Part shown: one piece after another, positions 22,510 to 29,792 of the stretch
How the letters are laid out: every line of letters begins with the position of its first letter
How positions within the stretch are numbered: position 1 is the first letter of the stretch
IMG/VR virus record: IMGVR_UViG_3300020479_000001
Location: 1-31,928 of that record
Length of the DNA: 31,928 bases
DNA from: a virus
Strand: one strand, 5' to 3'
Notes under the pieces: model-generated
The model's database searches: none
Seen by the model: only the letters and a program-made list of their open reading frames with translations
What the model was told of the DNA's origin: nothing
Program-made: the position numbers and the translations under genes

Positions 22510-23105
22510 TTATCCGCCCTTTGGGAAAGTCACCGCACCCGTATCCCAGTCCACTTTTCCGCCATCCAAAGTAGCAGCATAGTATAAAAACGCTCGACGC
22601 TCCAATGGGTGCATCGCCGTGGCCTCAGACCAAGACAATCCGTGTTTTACCGCGCTCACACACTCCCGAAAGTCCGGGAGTTCCACTATTTTTTTATGAT
22701 GGGCAACTCCTCTTTAGAGGGCATCGGCCAGAACTTCTCGTAGGCCGACATAACCAAATCCTCACCTCGATCCCCAAGCTGATCTGCGATCTTCTGCAAA
22801 TCCACCATGGCGCTGACTGGACCGACCGGAACGCCGTCAATGGAACGCACGTACATAAGCGCCTTCATCCACATCACCAAAATGGATATGTTCCCCTGAT
22901 TGGCATCCCCGAGCATCATGGCGATTTTCCGCATCGTGCCGCCCGGAGGAGGAGCCATGACCACTTCCTTACCGCCAATGTCCAGTGTGATTTCCTCACG
23001 ACCTTCAATACGGGCGCGTTCCTGTGCCTGCCGTTCCGCCAACACCTGCGCTGCCCGGAGTAGTTCCGGGTTATTTGATACGTCCGCTACCTTCCGTGTG
23101 CTCAT
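22510..23105 (-). CDS. Tail assembly chaperone, -1 frameshift long form (gpGT-like)
   Basis: A -1 shift on A_AAA_AAA (22695-22689) lets the ribosome bypass the TAG at 22688-22686 and read 59 more codons, ending TAA at 22512-22510, for 198 residues in total. The extension reads like a natural protein: SAVKHGLSWSEATAMHPLER, AFLYYAATLDGGKVDWDTG, VTFPKGG. The pattern 'ER.AFL....A...GG..DW.TG' fits the T part of gpGT proteins in other phages. It has no good start codon of its own. It ends one base before ATG 22509 of the next gene, a further sign that this frame is used. Confidence 0.85.
22662..22695 (-). promoter_or_regulatory. Programmed -1 ribosomal frameshift signal
   Basis: Slippery heptamer A_AAA_AAA in the zero frame at 22695-22689, then a 7-base spacer, then a stem of seven pairs (22681-22675 with 22668-22662; ACTCCCG / CGGGAGT) with a 6-base loop GACTTT. 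Position and spacing match known stimulatory stem-loops. Confidence 0.88.
22686..23105 (-). CDS. Tail assembly chaperone, short form (gpG-like)
   Basis: 139 residues. Located between tube and tape measure, the usual place for the tail chaperone. The N-terminal half is charged helix (LAERQAQERARIEGREEITLDI) and contains KEVVMAPPPGGTMRKIAMMLGDANQGN followed by helices; the end is LPIIKK. The last codons ATA AAA AAA TAG contain the slip site for the long form. It overlaps the MerR-like gene by 35 bases. The short form alone and the long form together normally guide tube polymerisation on the tape measure. Confidence 0.8.
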   Translation of the reverse strand: MSTRKVADVSNNPELLRAAQVLAERQAQERARIEGREEITLDIGGKEVVMAPPPGGTMRKIAMMLGDANQGNISILVMWMKALMYVRSIDGVPVGPVSAMVDLQKIADQLGDRGEDLVMSAYEKFWPMPSKEELPIIKK

Positions 23106-23277
23106 TCTGTGTCTCCATGTTCAGTTGTCTGCGTAAAAGCTCCAAATCGAACCGTCGATGATTGCCCGGTGTGCGAAGGGCCGTGATGACCCCCGCGTTG
23201 TGCCATGCCCGCAGGGCCTGTTCGGATACCCCCAGTTCCCGTGCCGCCGTACTGATATTGACGATTTTCCGTTCCAT
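23071..23277 (-). CDS. MerR-type helix-turn-helix regulator, probably leaderless
   Basis: 68 residues. Matches the MerR/excisionase-like HTH: ISTAARELGVSEQALRAWHNAGVI followed by RTPGNHRRFDLELLRRQL (the wing with the conserved P.G.HRR). There is no C-terminal effector domain. No Shine-Dalgarno is present; the predicted transcript starts at the A of ATG 23277, so it may be translated without a leader. Upstream an in-frame TAA rules out a longer start. The gene lies in the middle of the tail operon, between a terminator and the chaperone, and overlaps the chaperone start by 35 bases. It may regulate its own promoter or late genes; the direction of control is unknown. Confidence 0.8.
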   Translation of the reverse strand: MERKIVNISTAARELGVSEQALRAWHNAGVITALRTPGNHRRFDLELLRRQLNMETQNEHTEGSGRIK

Positions 23278-23283
23278 AAAGAA

Positions 23284-23312
23284 GTTTTAGCAAGTTTTGG
23301 GAACTTAGTCAA
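23284..23312 (-). promoter_or_regulatory. Promoter of the MerR-like gene
   Basis: TTGACT (23312-23307), 17-base spacer, TAAAAC (23289-23284). The -35 begins within the U tract of the terminator. The spacer holds an inverted repeat AAGTT-N5-AACTT (23306-23292), and AAAACTT is repeated with a 10-base period (23298-23292 and 23288-23282), candidate operator sites. Predicted start about 23277, i.e. at the ATG. Confidence 0.6.
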
Positions 23313-23337
23313 TAAAAAAGGGCTGCCGAAGCAGCCC
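23311..23337 (-). terminator. Rho-independent terminator after tail tube gene
   Basis: On the minus strand GGGCTGC-TTCG-GCAGCCC (seven perfect G:C-rich pairs around a UUCG tetraloop) followed by TTTTTTATT. It lies 34 bases after the tube stop and upstream of the MerR-like gene. Confidence 0.93.
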
Positions 23338-23371
23338 AAGGAGGATGGCGAGGGAGATCGCCGTGGGAAAG

Positions 23372-23887
23372 TCAAGTGGAGGAAAGAGCGCCCACCAACG
23401 GAATACCAGAAAGGATGCTGGCAAGGTTGGTCGTAGACTCAATGGTCGGGCAAGAGAAGGAGAGTTTTTGCGTAACCTGCTCAATGCCATTGAACTCACC
23501 GAAGTCCGGGGTGTGGAATACGAGATCGGGGAAAATATACTCGTCCACTTGACCGCCATGGTTTAGCACGTTCAGGGACAGTGTGAAATGTGGAAGCAAA
23601 CCCTCGTTGTAGAAAGCAGCATACAGGGAAGTGAACATACTAGTCAGGTTGCCATTAACCCGCACAAAGGTCATGTCTCCGCTGATACCGTTTGGGATGG
23701 CTTGGTAAATTGGTCGGCCCCCGTTGGTGATCGGGGTGATCTTTAGCATGTGCAAATCGAAATTCGCGTTGACACTCATGAGATCGCCAAGGTCAGCCAA
23801 AGAGAACGTGTCCCCGTAGCTGTCCGAGATTACTCCGGATATGTCCGTACCAATGTTGAAGCTAGAGTTTACCGTGAAGTTTGCCAT
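23372..23887 (-). CDS. Tail tube protein
   Basis: 171 residues from ATG 23887, with TAAGGAG upstream. A longer frame from 23944 overlaps the sheath gene and is rejected. The protein is beta-rich: MANFTVNSSFNIGTDISGVISDSYG, LMSVNANFDLHMLKITPITNGG, RVNGNLTSMFTSLYAAFY, HFTLSLNVLNHGG, YIFPDLVF. Size, composition and position directly after the sheath identify it as the tube subunit. It is the last gene before the strong terminator, which fits its high-copy role. Ten-base gap to the sheath stop. Confidence 0.85.
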   Translation of the reverse strand: MANFTVNSSFNIGTDISGVISDSYGDTFSLADLGDLMSVNANFDLHMLKITPITNGGRPIYQAIPNGISGDMTFVRVNGNLTSMFTSLYAAFYNEGLLPHFTLSLNVLNHGGQVDEYIFPDLVFHTPDFGEFNGIEQVTQKLSFSCPTIESTTNLASILSGIPLVGALSST

Positions 23888-23897
23888 TACTAGCTCC

Positions 23898-25478
23898 TTA
23901 CGCTGCCGTGGCTGCCGGGGAAACTGTGACCACCGTAGTACCACCCTGCAAACTGATAACGAAATACCAAACGCTGCTCAGATACCGCACCGCTGCAAAG
24001 GCATACAAGTAATGCTGGGCGATAGTCGCCGGGGTATTGATGCCTAGCTGTGGATTTCCGGACGTGGCATAAGTACAGACCACGTTGAAAGCGTCAATCA
24101 GCCCAGCCTCTTGCAGCCCTTTCAGGAACGTGTTGAGGGTATGCCGTACTTTAGCCCGCAAAGGATCAGCGGGGCGAGCCGTCTGCAACTGGCCTACGAA
24201 AGCCCCCATAGACTCCCCAAAACTCAAATCAAGGAAGTTGGTCATGGTGGCGTACTCCACCGGGCTTTGCGCCGTGTTCGTGCTGGTGTTCGTCGCCGTG
24301 GCGATACCAAAAACGTTGCCCTGCGGGATTGGATTCGTGATAACCAACACGCCCAAAGACTGCAAAATGCCAATTTCCGATTGGCTATACGGTACGTCGC
24401 CGGTGTAGGGATTGTTGCGCTCCGTGCCGACTACACCGTTGACCGTCTTATTCAAAGGAGACTGCGCCGGAGACAGAGCCGTGATTGTACCCATAGTGAA
24501 AGGATACGGGGCTACCAACCGCACCACGGCATTTACCGGGTCGTTCCAGTAAATCCAGTCCTTCAACCAAGAGAACTCATAGCTGCTCTGCGCTGCGGCG
24601 TTGATAAGAGTCTGTGCCTCTGACGTACTGGTGCCAGTCGGAAGGGCCATAGCCGTGAAGATCGCATTAGCCTCACAGAAAGCCAACTGATCTGCCAGTA
24701 CCGACGTGTCCGTATTTCCCGCCAACCAAGCCTTCTGCGGGTACGGGTTCAATGACGAAGCCAAATACAGGCCGGTCGGAGGGTTGGTCTGGTTCTGTCC
24801 CAAAAGATCGCTCGCCGTAACACCAGACGCCCCGTCCGTGCCGCCAGAAAGGGTATAAGTTTGTGCTGTAGGTGCCCCCGCCGCATTGTTGGCATTATTC
24901 AAGCGAATCAACCGCGAAGGCCCAACCACGCCACTGATACCAGAACTGAGCGCCGAAGCCAGCGAAGTCCAGAAAGTCGATGCGGGGATGTTCGGGAAAG
25001 TCTCTTGATTACGGAACGCTGAGGTGACGAATACGTTGTAGTAATTCTGGTTCGCTGCTTGCTGGATCGTGACGTTGATAGTATTGCCGGACGACCCCGT
25101 ATGCAGTGCAGTAATCGTGCCCCCACTGGCGGTAGCCCCGCTGGCAACGACCGAAGCTGCTACGTCCGTCCCATCCGTGACCCGAACACCCCACAGGGAA
25201 ATGAACCCCTGCTGAAAAGCAATAGTCAGGTCCGTACAAAGATCGTGCGGGTCCGTGAGGGCCGCTGCGGTGATCCCACCAAATTCCTGCTGTGCCTCAG
25301 AGGGATCGGAGGTAATACGTGGAGCATTGACCGGACCCCAAGTCGCCGTACCTACTACAAGGCCAATATTGGTAGGCGTACCGGGCAGATACGGCGTAGG
25401 TGGGACGTTATTGATGTACAGGCCGGGAGCCTGAAAATCCGCAGGATTGAAGCTGGAACTGGAAATAATCGTCGGCAT
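23898..25478 (-). CDS. Tail sheath protein
   Basis: 526 residues. N-terminal APGLYINNVPPTPYLPGTPTNIGLVVGTATWGPVNAPRITSD is the usual sheath beginning ('..GV......P......T.....G.A..GP...P'), followed by FGG....DLCTDLTIAFQQGFISLWGVRVTDGT, a variable insertion domain (about residues 115-230), and C-terminal LGVLVITNPIPQG, with the LNTFLKGLQEAGLIDAFNV and QHYLYAFAAVRYLSSVWYFVISL segments of the conserved C-terminal sheath domain. Contracts around the tube. Presence of this gene defines the contractile tail. Confidence 0.93.
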   Translation of the reverse strand: MPTIISSSSFNPADFQAPGLYINNVPPTPYLPGTPTNIGLVVGTATWGPVNAPRITSDPSEAQQEFGGITAAALTDPHDLCTDLTIAFQQGFISLWGVRVTDGTDVAASVVASGATASGGTITALHTGSSGNTINVTIQQAANQNYYNVFVTSAFRNQETFPNIPASTFWTSLASALSSGISGVVGPSRLIRLNNANNAAGAPTAQTYTLSGGTDGASGVTASDLLGQNQTNPPTGLYLASSLNPYPQKAWLAGNTDTSVLADQLAFCEANAIFTAMALPTGTSTSEAQTLINAAAQSSYEFSWLKDWIYWNDPVNAVVRLVAPYPFTMGTITALSPAQSPLNKTVNGVVGTERNNPYTGDVPYSQSEIGILQSLGVLVITNPIPQGNVFGIATATNTSTNTAQSPVEYATMTNFLDLSFGESMGAFVGQLQTARPADPLRAKVRHTLNTFLKGLQEAGLIDAFNVVCTYATSGNPQLGINTPATIAQHYLYAFAAVRYLSSVWYFVISLQGGTTVVTVSPAATAA

Positions 25479-25514
25479 GGTCAGCCCCCCGAACTAGATA
25501 GCAAAAACATAGCA

Positions 25515-26405
25515 CTAAGCAAGACCATTCGCAAGGTTTTGTTGCGAAAGAATAGGCGCGAGCACCGTGTACCCCATGTCAGTAATATCTACACCGTACT
25601 CCAAGGTCAACATCCAGTCCCGCCGAGCAATGTTGTGCATGACGTTATCCCATAACACGATGTCACCCTTATTGATTAGCCGTACCCACGTAGAGTCCGG
25701 TAGCTCATATCCGTAGGAAATCTCTAATTCCCCCAACAACTGCGCGATAGGTTCCCCAATGGTGTCTAGCGTAGACGGGCGGTTCGCCAAGGCGATAATT
25801 TGAACGCTTCGTTGTACACGATGTACCTCGTACTGTGCGCTAGCGACATTCCCAGACTCTACCGTAATGTTCAATAACCCCGCAGTATCGTTCGTCAACA
25901 GCAGCGTAGCACCAGAGGCCGTAGCGGAAAGAACTCCTTGCAAAGAGGTGTTGATAGCATCTGCCATCCCTTCGCAAAATGCCGCCGCAGACATCGCTTC
26001 ATTCGCAACAAAAACCGCCCCTGTAGAAATCCCGGCACCCGAGACATTCAACGCCACCGCGTCATTCGTCGCCGCAGAAGTCAAAAACACCAAGGCGTTC
26101 GGAGTGGAAGAGAGCAACAGGTCTGACGGAGAATAGGTAATGGAGGGGGGAGTAATGTTCCATGGGGTGACGTAGTGGGGAATCCATCGAGTTACGTCCC
26201 GACTCATACCCCGGTCGTACAGCATGACCATAGGGGACTGCGCCACTTGTCCCGCCAAATCCATGATCTCCGCAGGCTGCCCCGTAGACTGGACGATGGG
26301 CGTACCAAAATAGCCGATGGAAATGTTGGATGGCGACACAAGCCCATCTAAGGCCGTAATGACCTGATTCCGAAGCCCTTGGTACACCGCGTTCCACGAG
26401 GACAT
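25515..26405 (-). CDS. Possible tail terminator / sheath-proximal structural protein
   Basis: 296 residues directly upstream of the sheath gene (36-base gap). MSSWNAVYQGLRNQVITALDGLVSPSNISIGYFGTP suggests a terminator-like alpha/beta start, where helices precede a strand. An insertion (about residues 110-195) with FCEGMADAINTSLQGVLSATASGATLLLTND resembles a variable virion insertion module. The end, WVRLINKGDIVLWDNVMHNIARRDWMLTLEYGVDI, is rich in aromatic strands, as in tail terminators. Assignment is from order and outline only; it could also be a neck protein. Confidence 0.5.
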   Translation of the reverse strand: MSSWNAVYQGLRNQVITALDGLVSPSNISIGYFGTPIVQSTGQPAEIMDLAGQVAQSPMVMLYDRGMSRDVTRWIPHYVTPWNITPPSITYSPSDLLLSSTPNALVFLTSAATNDAVALNVSGAGISTGAVFVANEAMSAAAFCEGMADAINTSLQGVLSATASGATLLLTNDTAGLLNITVESGNVASAQYEVHRVQRSVQIIALANRPSTLDTIGEPIAQLLGELEISYGYELPDSTWVRLINKGDIVLWDNVMHNIARRDWMLTLEYGVDITDMGYTVLAPILSQQNLANGLA

Positions 26406-26408
26406 AGC

Positions 26409-26603
26409 TTACTTCTTGTGCATCTTCTTCAACGTCTTGGCAAGATTGATCTGACGCTCCAGCTTCGTGTCGCCGCTTTTCTTCGCCTTTTTGTCCGCTT
26501 CTGCCAGCTTCTTTGCCGGAATCTTCTCGCCTTTTTTGACGCCTAGCTCCTTGTGGAGTGCGCCGGGTTTGCCTACTGCCTTCTTGATCCAGTCCTTAGC
26601 CAT
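26409..26603 (-). CDS. Small lysine-rich conserved phage protein
   Basis: 64 residues from ATG 26603 (AGGAGAAGCAAC upstream). It reads MAKDWIKKAVGKPGALHKEL, then GVKKGEKIPAKKLAEADKKA and ends KTLKKMHKK. The KPGALH..LGV..GEKIPAKKL motif recurs in small proteins encoded by many phages and bacteria with unknown function; strong positive charge suggests nucleic-acid binding or a packaged protein. An upstream ATG (26618) adds five residues, without a better ribosome site. Sits between two structural genes, 3 bases before the next. Confidence 0.75.
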   Translation of the reverse strand: MAKDWIKKAVGKPGALHKELGVKKGEKIPAKKLAEADKKAKKSGDTKLERQINLAKTLKKMHKK

Positions 26604-26614
26604 GTTGCTTCTCC

Positions 26615-27475
26615 TCAAATCGGGCCGCTATTCTGCACCTGCGCGTTAACGCGCCGTACCAACATACTATTCCCGACGATACCCATCTCCAAATGCCACG
26701 GAATGATGACTACGTATCGGGAGCCGTTCAATGTCTGAATTATGTCCCCTTCCATCGGTTCATACCCTTGGATTGGCGGGACGTAACAAAAATACTCCGT
26801 GATCTCCGTCAACCCCGGCACGTAGGGCTTCAACTGCTCCCCTTTGGGTCGAGACACGGGCTGTAACCCTATGGGAATCCAGTTAGGCTGTACGTCCGGA
26901 AGCAAAACCGCCTGTCCCCCGCTGATCGTTACGTTCAACATATTCTGTTGATACGTCTGTGCATATCCGCTGGAGTCCACCCCCGTCTGCGGGCGGAAAA
27001 TATGAGCAAACCGTTGTAATTGAATGGCGTAAGCGGGCTTGGCAACCGGATGGTTCACCAGACAAAACCCGACAAATTCCTCCGTGGAGTAATCCACCAA
27101 GGTAGCGCCTTCACCGTAATACGGGTCGGTCTGATACCACACGTCCCCGGTCAGCATGTAATTCAAATCACAAACGATGTTGTAGTACACCAACCCCATA
27201 CCTTCATGGGTTTCCATCGCCAAACCGCCCTGTACTATTTTCCGAATCGCTGGAAAGTTCGTAGCAACGACGGTCGCGTCCTGTAGCCAATCTCCAGAGA
27301 CGGTAGAGGAAAGACGGTAAATCGTCCCTGGCTGACCTAATACATTAGCTGCGTACCCACGGCCCGTATCAATGATGCGCTGAATACTGGCGTATTGCTT
27401 GGAGAACGGAAACGCCCGAGGTTCCCGAGATAAGTCCGGGTTGGGTATGGGCGCAGTCTCCGGTGGAATAGGCAT
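26615..27475 (-). CDS. Virion structural or connector protein (unassigned)
   Basis: 286 residues. N-terminal Pro-rich MPIPPETAPIPNPDL, then helical QYASIQRIIDTGRGYA, and a long beta-rich body with many aromatic residues (DVWYQTDPYYGEGATLVDYSTEEFVGFCLVN; FAHIFRPQ; YFCYVPPIQGYEPMEGDIIQTLNG). No family recognised. Starts 3 bases after the upstream stop; position between the decoration-like and sheath genes suggests a head-tail connector. Confidence 0.5.
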   Translation of the reverse strand: MPIPPETAPIPNPDLSREPRAFPFSKQYASIQRIIDTGRGYAANVLGQPGTIYRLSSTVSGDWLQDATVVATNFPAIRKIVQGGLAMETHEGMGLVYYNIVCDLNYMLTGDVWYQTDPYYGEGATLVDYSTEEFVGFCLVNHPVAKPAYAIQLQRFAHIFRPQTGVDSSGYAQTYQQNMLNVTISGGQAVLLPDVQPNWIPIGLQPVSRPKGEQLKPYVPGLTEITEYFCYVPPIQGYEPMEGDIIQTLNGSRYVVIIPWHLEMGIVGNSMLVRRVNAQVQNSGPI

Positions 27476-27478
27476 GGC

Positions 27479-28357
27479 TTACAGATAATTCCGCATGGAG
27501 GAACGGCCAAAATCTCCCTTCCGAAACGGGTTCAACGGCACGTCCATAAACTCCGATAAGCGTTGTGCCCACGTCTGGTACAGGGAGAGCGTTTCCGCCA
27601 ACACCGTTTTTCTCGCGGTGAATACGTCTGCCCGGTCGATCTGCAAAATGTCCGTGCTGTTGCCGTAAGCCGTCTCCAGAAAGTCCAAAATGGGCAAATA
27701 CCCGTACAAAGGGCTATTCAGCGAATTCGGAGAAATGGAGGGGGAAAGATACGACCCGTTTGCGTCGATTTGCACCGACATATTACCAGTGTTTTGCACG
27801 GAAATAGAAAATGGTAATTGGTTCGTGAAGTCCACCTCAGGGACGGGGATTGCCTGCTGCCGATACGGACCCGTACCATACGGTGCTCTGGCAACAAATC
27901 CTGCTTGGGTCAGCGCCGGGTTCGTAGCCACCAAAAAAGCCACCTGAGAGGCCAGCCCGAGGCCAATGTTCGCGTTGAAATACTGGCTTACCAAAGTTTT
28001 CTGTACAATACCTTTCGGCTGCGCTATGGCAATCAGCTCTTCCGTTGCCACCAACTCAATCGTCACCGGGCTGGACAAACCACCACCAGAAAATGTGATA
28101 TAGGAAACGTCCCCGACATTGGGAGTAGGGCCGACGAACACCAAAGACCCATAGGCCATGCCCGTAATACGGGCTTCTTCATTCGGGGTGAGGTTATTGA
28201 GCCGCCACAGTAACATGCCGTAGGCTTGTGTGTAGCGGTAACTGACAGCAGTAGCCGTCGCCAAGGACTGGCCCGCTACGTTGATGGTGAACATACCCAA
28301 AACGGGATACCGAAGGTGCCGGGCCACGTTAGACATCTGGGCCATACTGAGCGCCAC
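27479..28357 (-). CDS. Virion structural protein (unassigned)
   Basis: 292 residues from GTG 28357, six bases after AGGAGG. It starts MALSMAQMSNVARHLRYPVLGMFTINVAG, followed by beta strands with small residues (ITGMAYGSLVFVGPTPNVGDVSYITFSGGG), a neutral middle, and C-terminal helices (SLYQTWAQRLSEFMDVPLNPFRKGDFGRSSMRNYL). No catalytic or family motifs recognised. Likely a head, neck or connector component because it lies between the capsid and tail genes. An internal ATG 9 bases later is also possible. Confidence 0.5.
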   Translation of the reverse strand: MALSMAQMSNVARHLRYPVLGMFTINVAGQSLATATAVSYRYTQAYGMLLWRLNNLTPNEEARITGMAYGSLVFVGPTPNVGDVSYITFSGGGLSSPVTIELVATEELIAIAQPKGIVQKTLVSQYFNANIGLGLASQVAFLVATNPALTQAGFVARAPYGTGPYRQQAIPVPEVDFTNQLPFSISVQNTGNMSVQIDANGSYLSPSISPNSLNSPLYGYLPILDFLETAYGNSTDILQIDRADVFTARKTVLAETLSLYQTWAQRLSEFMDVPLNPFRKGDFGRSSMRNYL

Positions 28358-28368
28358 GGCGCACCTCC

Positions 28369-28653
28369 TTAGTTCTGGTAGAAGCTATGCCCGCAGTGAG
28401 GGCACTTTAACAATTCCTTAGAATCTTCGTCACGGATGATAGGGGCGTTCGTGTCCAGCAAATACTTGATCTGCGCCCCGGACACAATCACGTCACCCGT
28501 CTTGAAATGAATGGTCATGTTGCCAAAAAACACGCTGAAGTCCTGTAGCGCCCGGTACACACCGGAATACTTTGACTCCGGTGCCTTTTCCTCAAACCGA
28601 GGAGCTTTATTCAGACTAGCCGATAAGCGACTCTGGTACGACGGGCGGCTCAT
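28369..28653 (-). CDS. Small protein with C-terminal zinc-knuckle-like CPHCGH
   Basis: 94 residues, ATG overlapping the previous stop (ATGA 28650-28653). The N-terminus is basic/Ser-rich (SRPSYQSRLSASLNKAPRFEEK), then a beta-helix region (SVFFGNMTIHFKTGDVIVSGAQIKYLLDTNAPII) and a CPHCGH near residues 84-89. Only one pair of Cys is seen, so metal binding would need a partner or dimer. No known family; position suggests a minor virion protein. Confidence 0.5.
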   Translation of the reverse strand: MSRPSYQSRLSASLNKAPRFEEKAPESKYSGVYRALQDFSVFFGNMTIHFKTGDVIVSGAQIKYLLDTNAPIIRDEDSKELLKCPHCGHSFYQN

Positions 28654-29255
28654 GATATCGGCAGCCCTTGAGCGACCATATTGCTCAACTCATAGTAGCT
28701 GGGCTTGAACGGCAATCCATACCAGTAGTCCCGAACCACACCAGCGTTGGTGTAAATAAAGTTGGACAACGGCACGATAGGCCCACTGCCACCCGTCATC
28801 TGCACCGTAGTAAACGTCTCGGCACCCGTAGTGCTGGGGGTAAGCGTCGTAAAGTTCCCAACCGGGCCACGCTGATACACCTTGACCTCGCCATCCCCGT
28901 TGTCGTCTGCCCAAAAGCCGAAAGAGCGCAACGTAGAATTGGCATTGATCTGAGCCGCCAGATTCGCCGCAATGGTCGCCAAAGTATCGGTGCTGGTCGC
29001 CGTGTACGAAACCTTCACGGAGGGGTTCAAGACCCCGTTCGCAAGTTCCAAAGAAATCACGTCCCCCGCCGCGACCGTACCCGCGATAGTAACCGAGCCC
29101 TCAGAAGGAACCCCATTACCAAGCTCAGAAGCCAATTCCGGCGAAGGAGTGAGCGTCACCGTACCATTATTGGCATACGGACGGTCGAAATTAGGCAACA
29201 GCGTGGGGTTGCGCCCGTTGTGCTGATTACCGGGAAGTTGAAAAGGGAAAGCCAT
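28650..29255 (-). CDS. Structural protein with phage insertion/decoration domain
   Basis: 201 residues. Residues about 50-130 form a beta-alpha domain (VTIAGTVAAGDVISLELANG; VKVSYTATSTDTLATIAANLAAQINAN; FGFWADDNGDGEVKVYQRG) of the sort inserted in many phage sheath and capsid-decorating proteins. A DDNGDGE loop suggests calcium binding. N- and C-terminal arms (FDRPYANNG; NAGVVRDYWYGLPFKPSYYELSN) are rich in aromatics. A head-decoration or joining role is inferred from location after the capsid gene. Confidence 0.55.
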   Translation of the reverse strand: MAFPFQLPGNQHNGRNPTLLPNFDRPYANNGTVTLTPSPELASELGNGVPSEGSVTIAGTVAAGDVISLELANGVLNPSVKVSYTATSTDTLATIAANLAAQINANSTLRSFGFWADDNGDGEVKVYQRGPVGNFTTLTPSTTGAETFTTVQMTGGSGPIVPLSNFIYTNAGVVRDYWYGLPFKPSYYELSNMVAQGLPIS

Positions 29256-29267
29256 GACAATTTCTCC

Positions 29268-29495
29268 TTACGGGCGCGGGTGATTGGACTTACGTGGTGG
29301 ATGGTTACTGTCCGTCCCGCCATAGGGCTTCGTAGGCTGCTCCGACATGCTGATTCGCTTGGCATGTTGGCTCATACCGGGTACGTCATCCCAACCGGGA
29401 ACTACAGCATCCACAGGCCAGTCCTGATACGGAGGCTTTACCGTCCGTATCAGCGGAGTAACCACTTTAATAGGGCTACCACCTTTGCGGGCCAT
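29268..29495 (-). CDS. Small proline/basic-rich hypothetical protein
   Basis: 75 residues; ATG 29495 lies two bases after the previous TAA. Contains SPIKVVTPLIRTVKPPYQDW and PVDAVVPGWDDVPGM and ends in a Pro/His/Asn tail (NHPPRKSNHPRP). Low predicted order, no known family. Close packing with neighbours (12 bases to the next start) supports a real gene. Confidence 0.5.
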   Translation of the reverse strand: MARKGGSPIKVVTPLIRTVKPPYQDWPVDAVVPGWDDVPGMSQHAKRISMSEQPTKPYGGTDSNHPPRKSNHPRP

Positions 29496-29497
29496 GA

Positions 29498-29737
29498 TTA
29501 GACCCCTTTACCCCGACCGGCGTAAGGCTTGTCTTGATACTGGTAATCCACCGAGTCAGCACTGCCACAGAACGGGTCCATGACGTTGGCAAAATGGCGG
29601 GCGTTACGGACGTTTCGACCGTCGCCCAGACCGCCCATGGTGGTCATGTTCTTGGGAATCTCCACGTCGCCCCGACCGGGAACATCCATGGAGGGACTAT
29701 ACTTCCGCAGCTTGCGTACACTAATTTCGTCCGACAT
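29498..29737 (-). CDS. Small hypothetical protein downstream of capsid gene
   Basis: 79 residues from ATG 29737, with CAGGAGAA upstream. MSDEISVRKLRKYSPSMDVP, then GRGDVEIPKNMTTMGGLGDG and NVMDPFCGSADSVDYQYQDKPYAGRG. No family recognised. It is the first gene after the second late promoter. Composition suggests a flexible virion-associated protein; function unknown. Confidence 0.5.
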   Translation of the reverse strand: MSDEISVRKLRKYSPSMDVPGRGDVEIPKNMTTMGGLGDGRNVRNARHFANVMDPFCGSADSVDYQYQDKPYAGRGKGV

Positions 29738-29763
29738 TGCAATTCTCCTGTTCAGCTACTTCC

Positions 29764-29792
29764 ACTATAGACCGATTAACCAGCGGTCTCAA
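29764..29792 (-). promoter_or_regulatory. Late promoter across the capsid stop codon, with dyad in spacer
   Basis: TTGAGA (29792-29787), 17-base spacer, TATAGT (29769-29764) on the minus strand: 5/6 at both boxes. A perfect inverted repeat AGACCG-N9-CGGTCT (29769-29789) fills the spacer and touches both boxes, giving an operator-like layout. The capsid stop codon is at 29776-29778. Predicted start near 29757, upstream of the gene at 29737. Confidence 0.6.

Noticed and set aside
23888-23944. Longer start for the tail tube
   Set aside because: It overlaps the sheath gene; ATG 23887 has TAAGGAG and starts ten bases after the sheath stop.
25479-25514. A promoter for the sheath in the 36-base gap
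   Set aside because: The best candidates (TTGCTT / TATCTA) match consensus only at 3 of 6 positions each.
28668-29501. A 277-residue Arg-rich open frame on the plus strand
   Set aside because: Shadow of two minus-strand genes; high Arg content is typical of reverse-frame reading.
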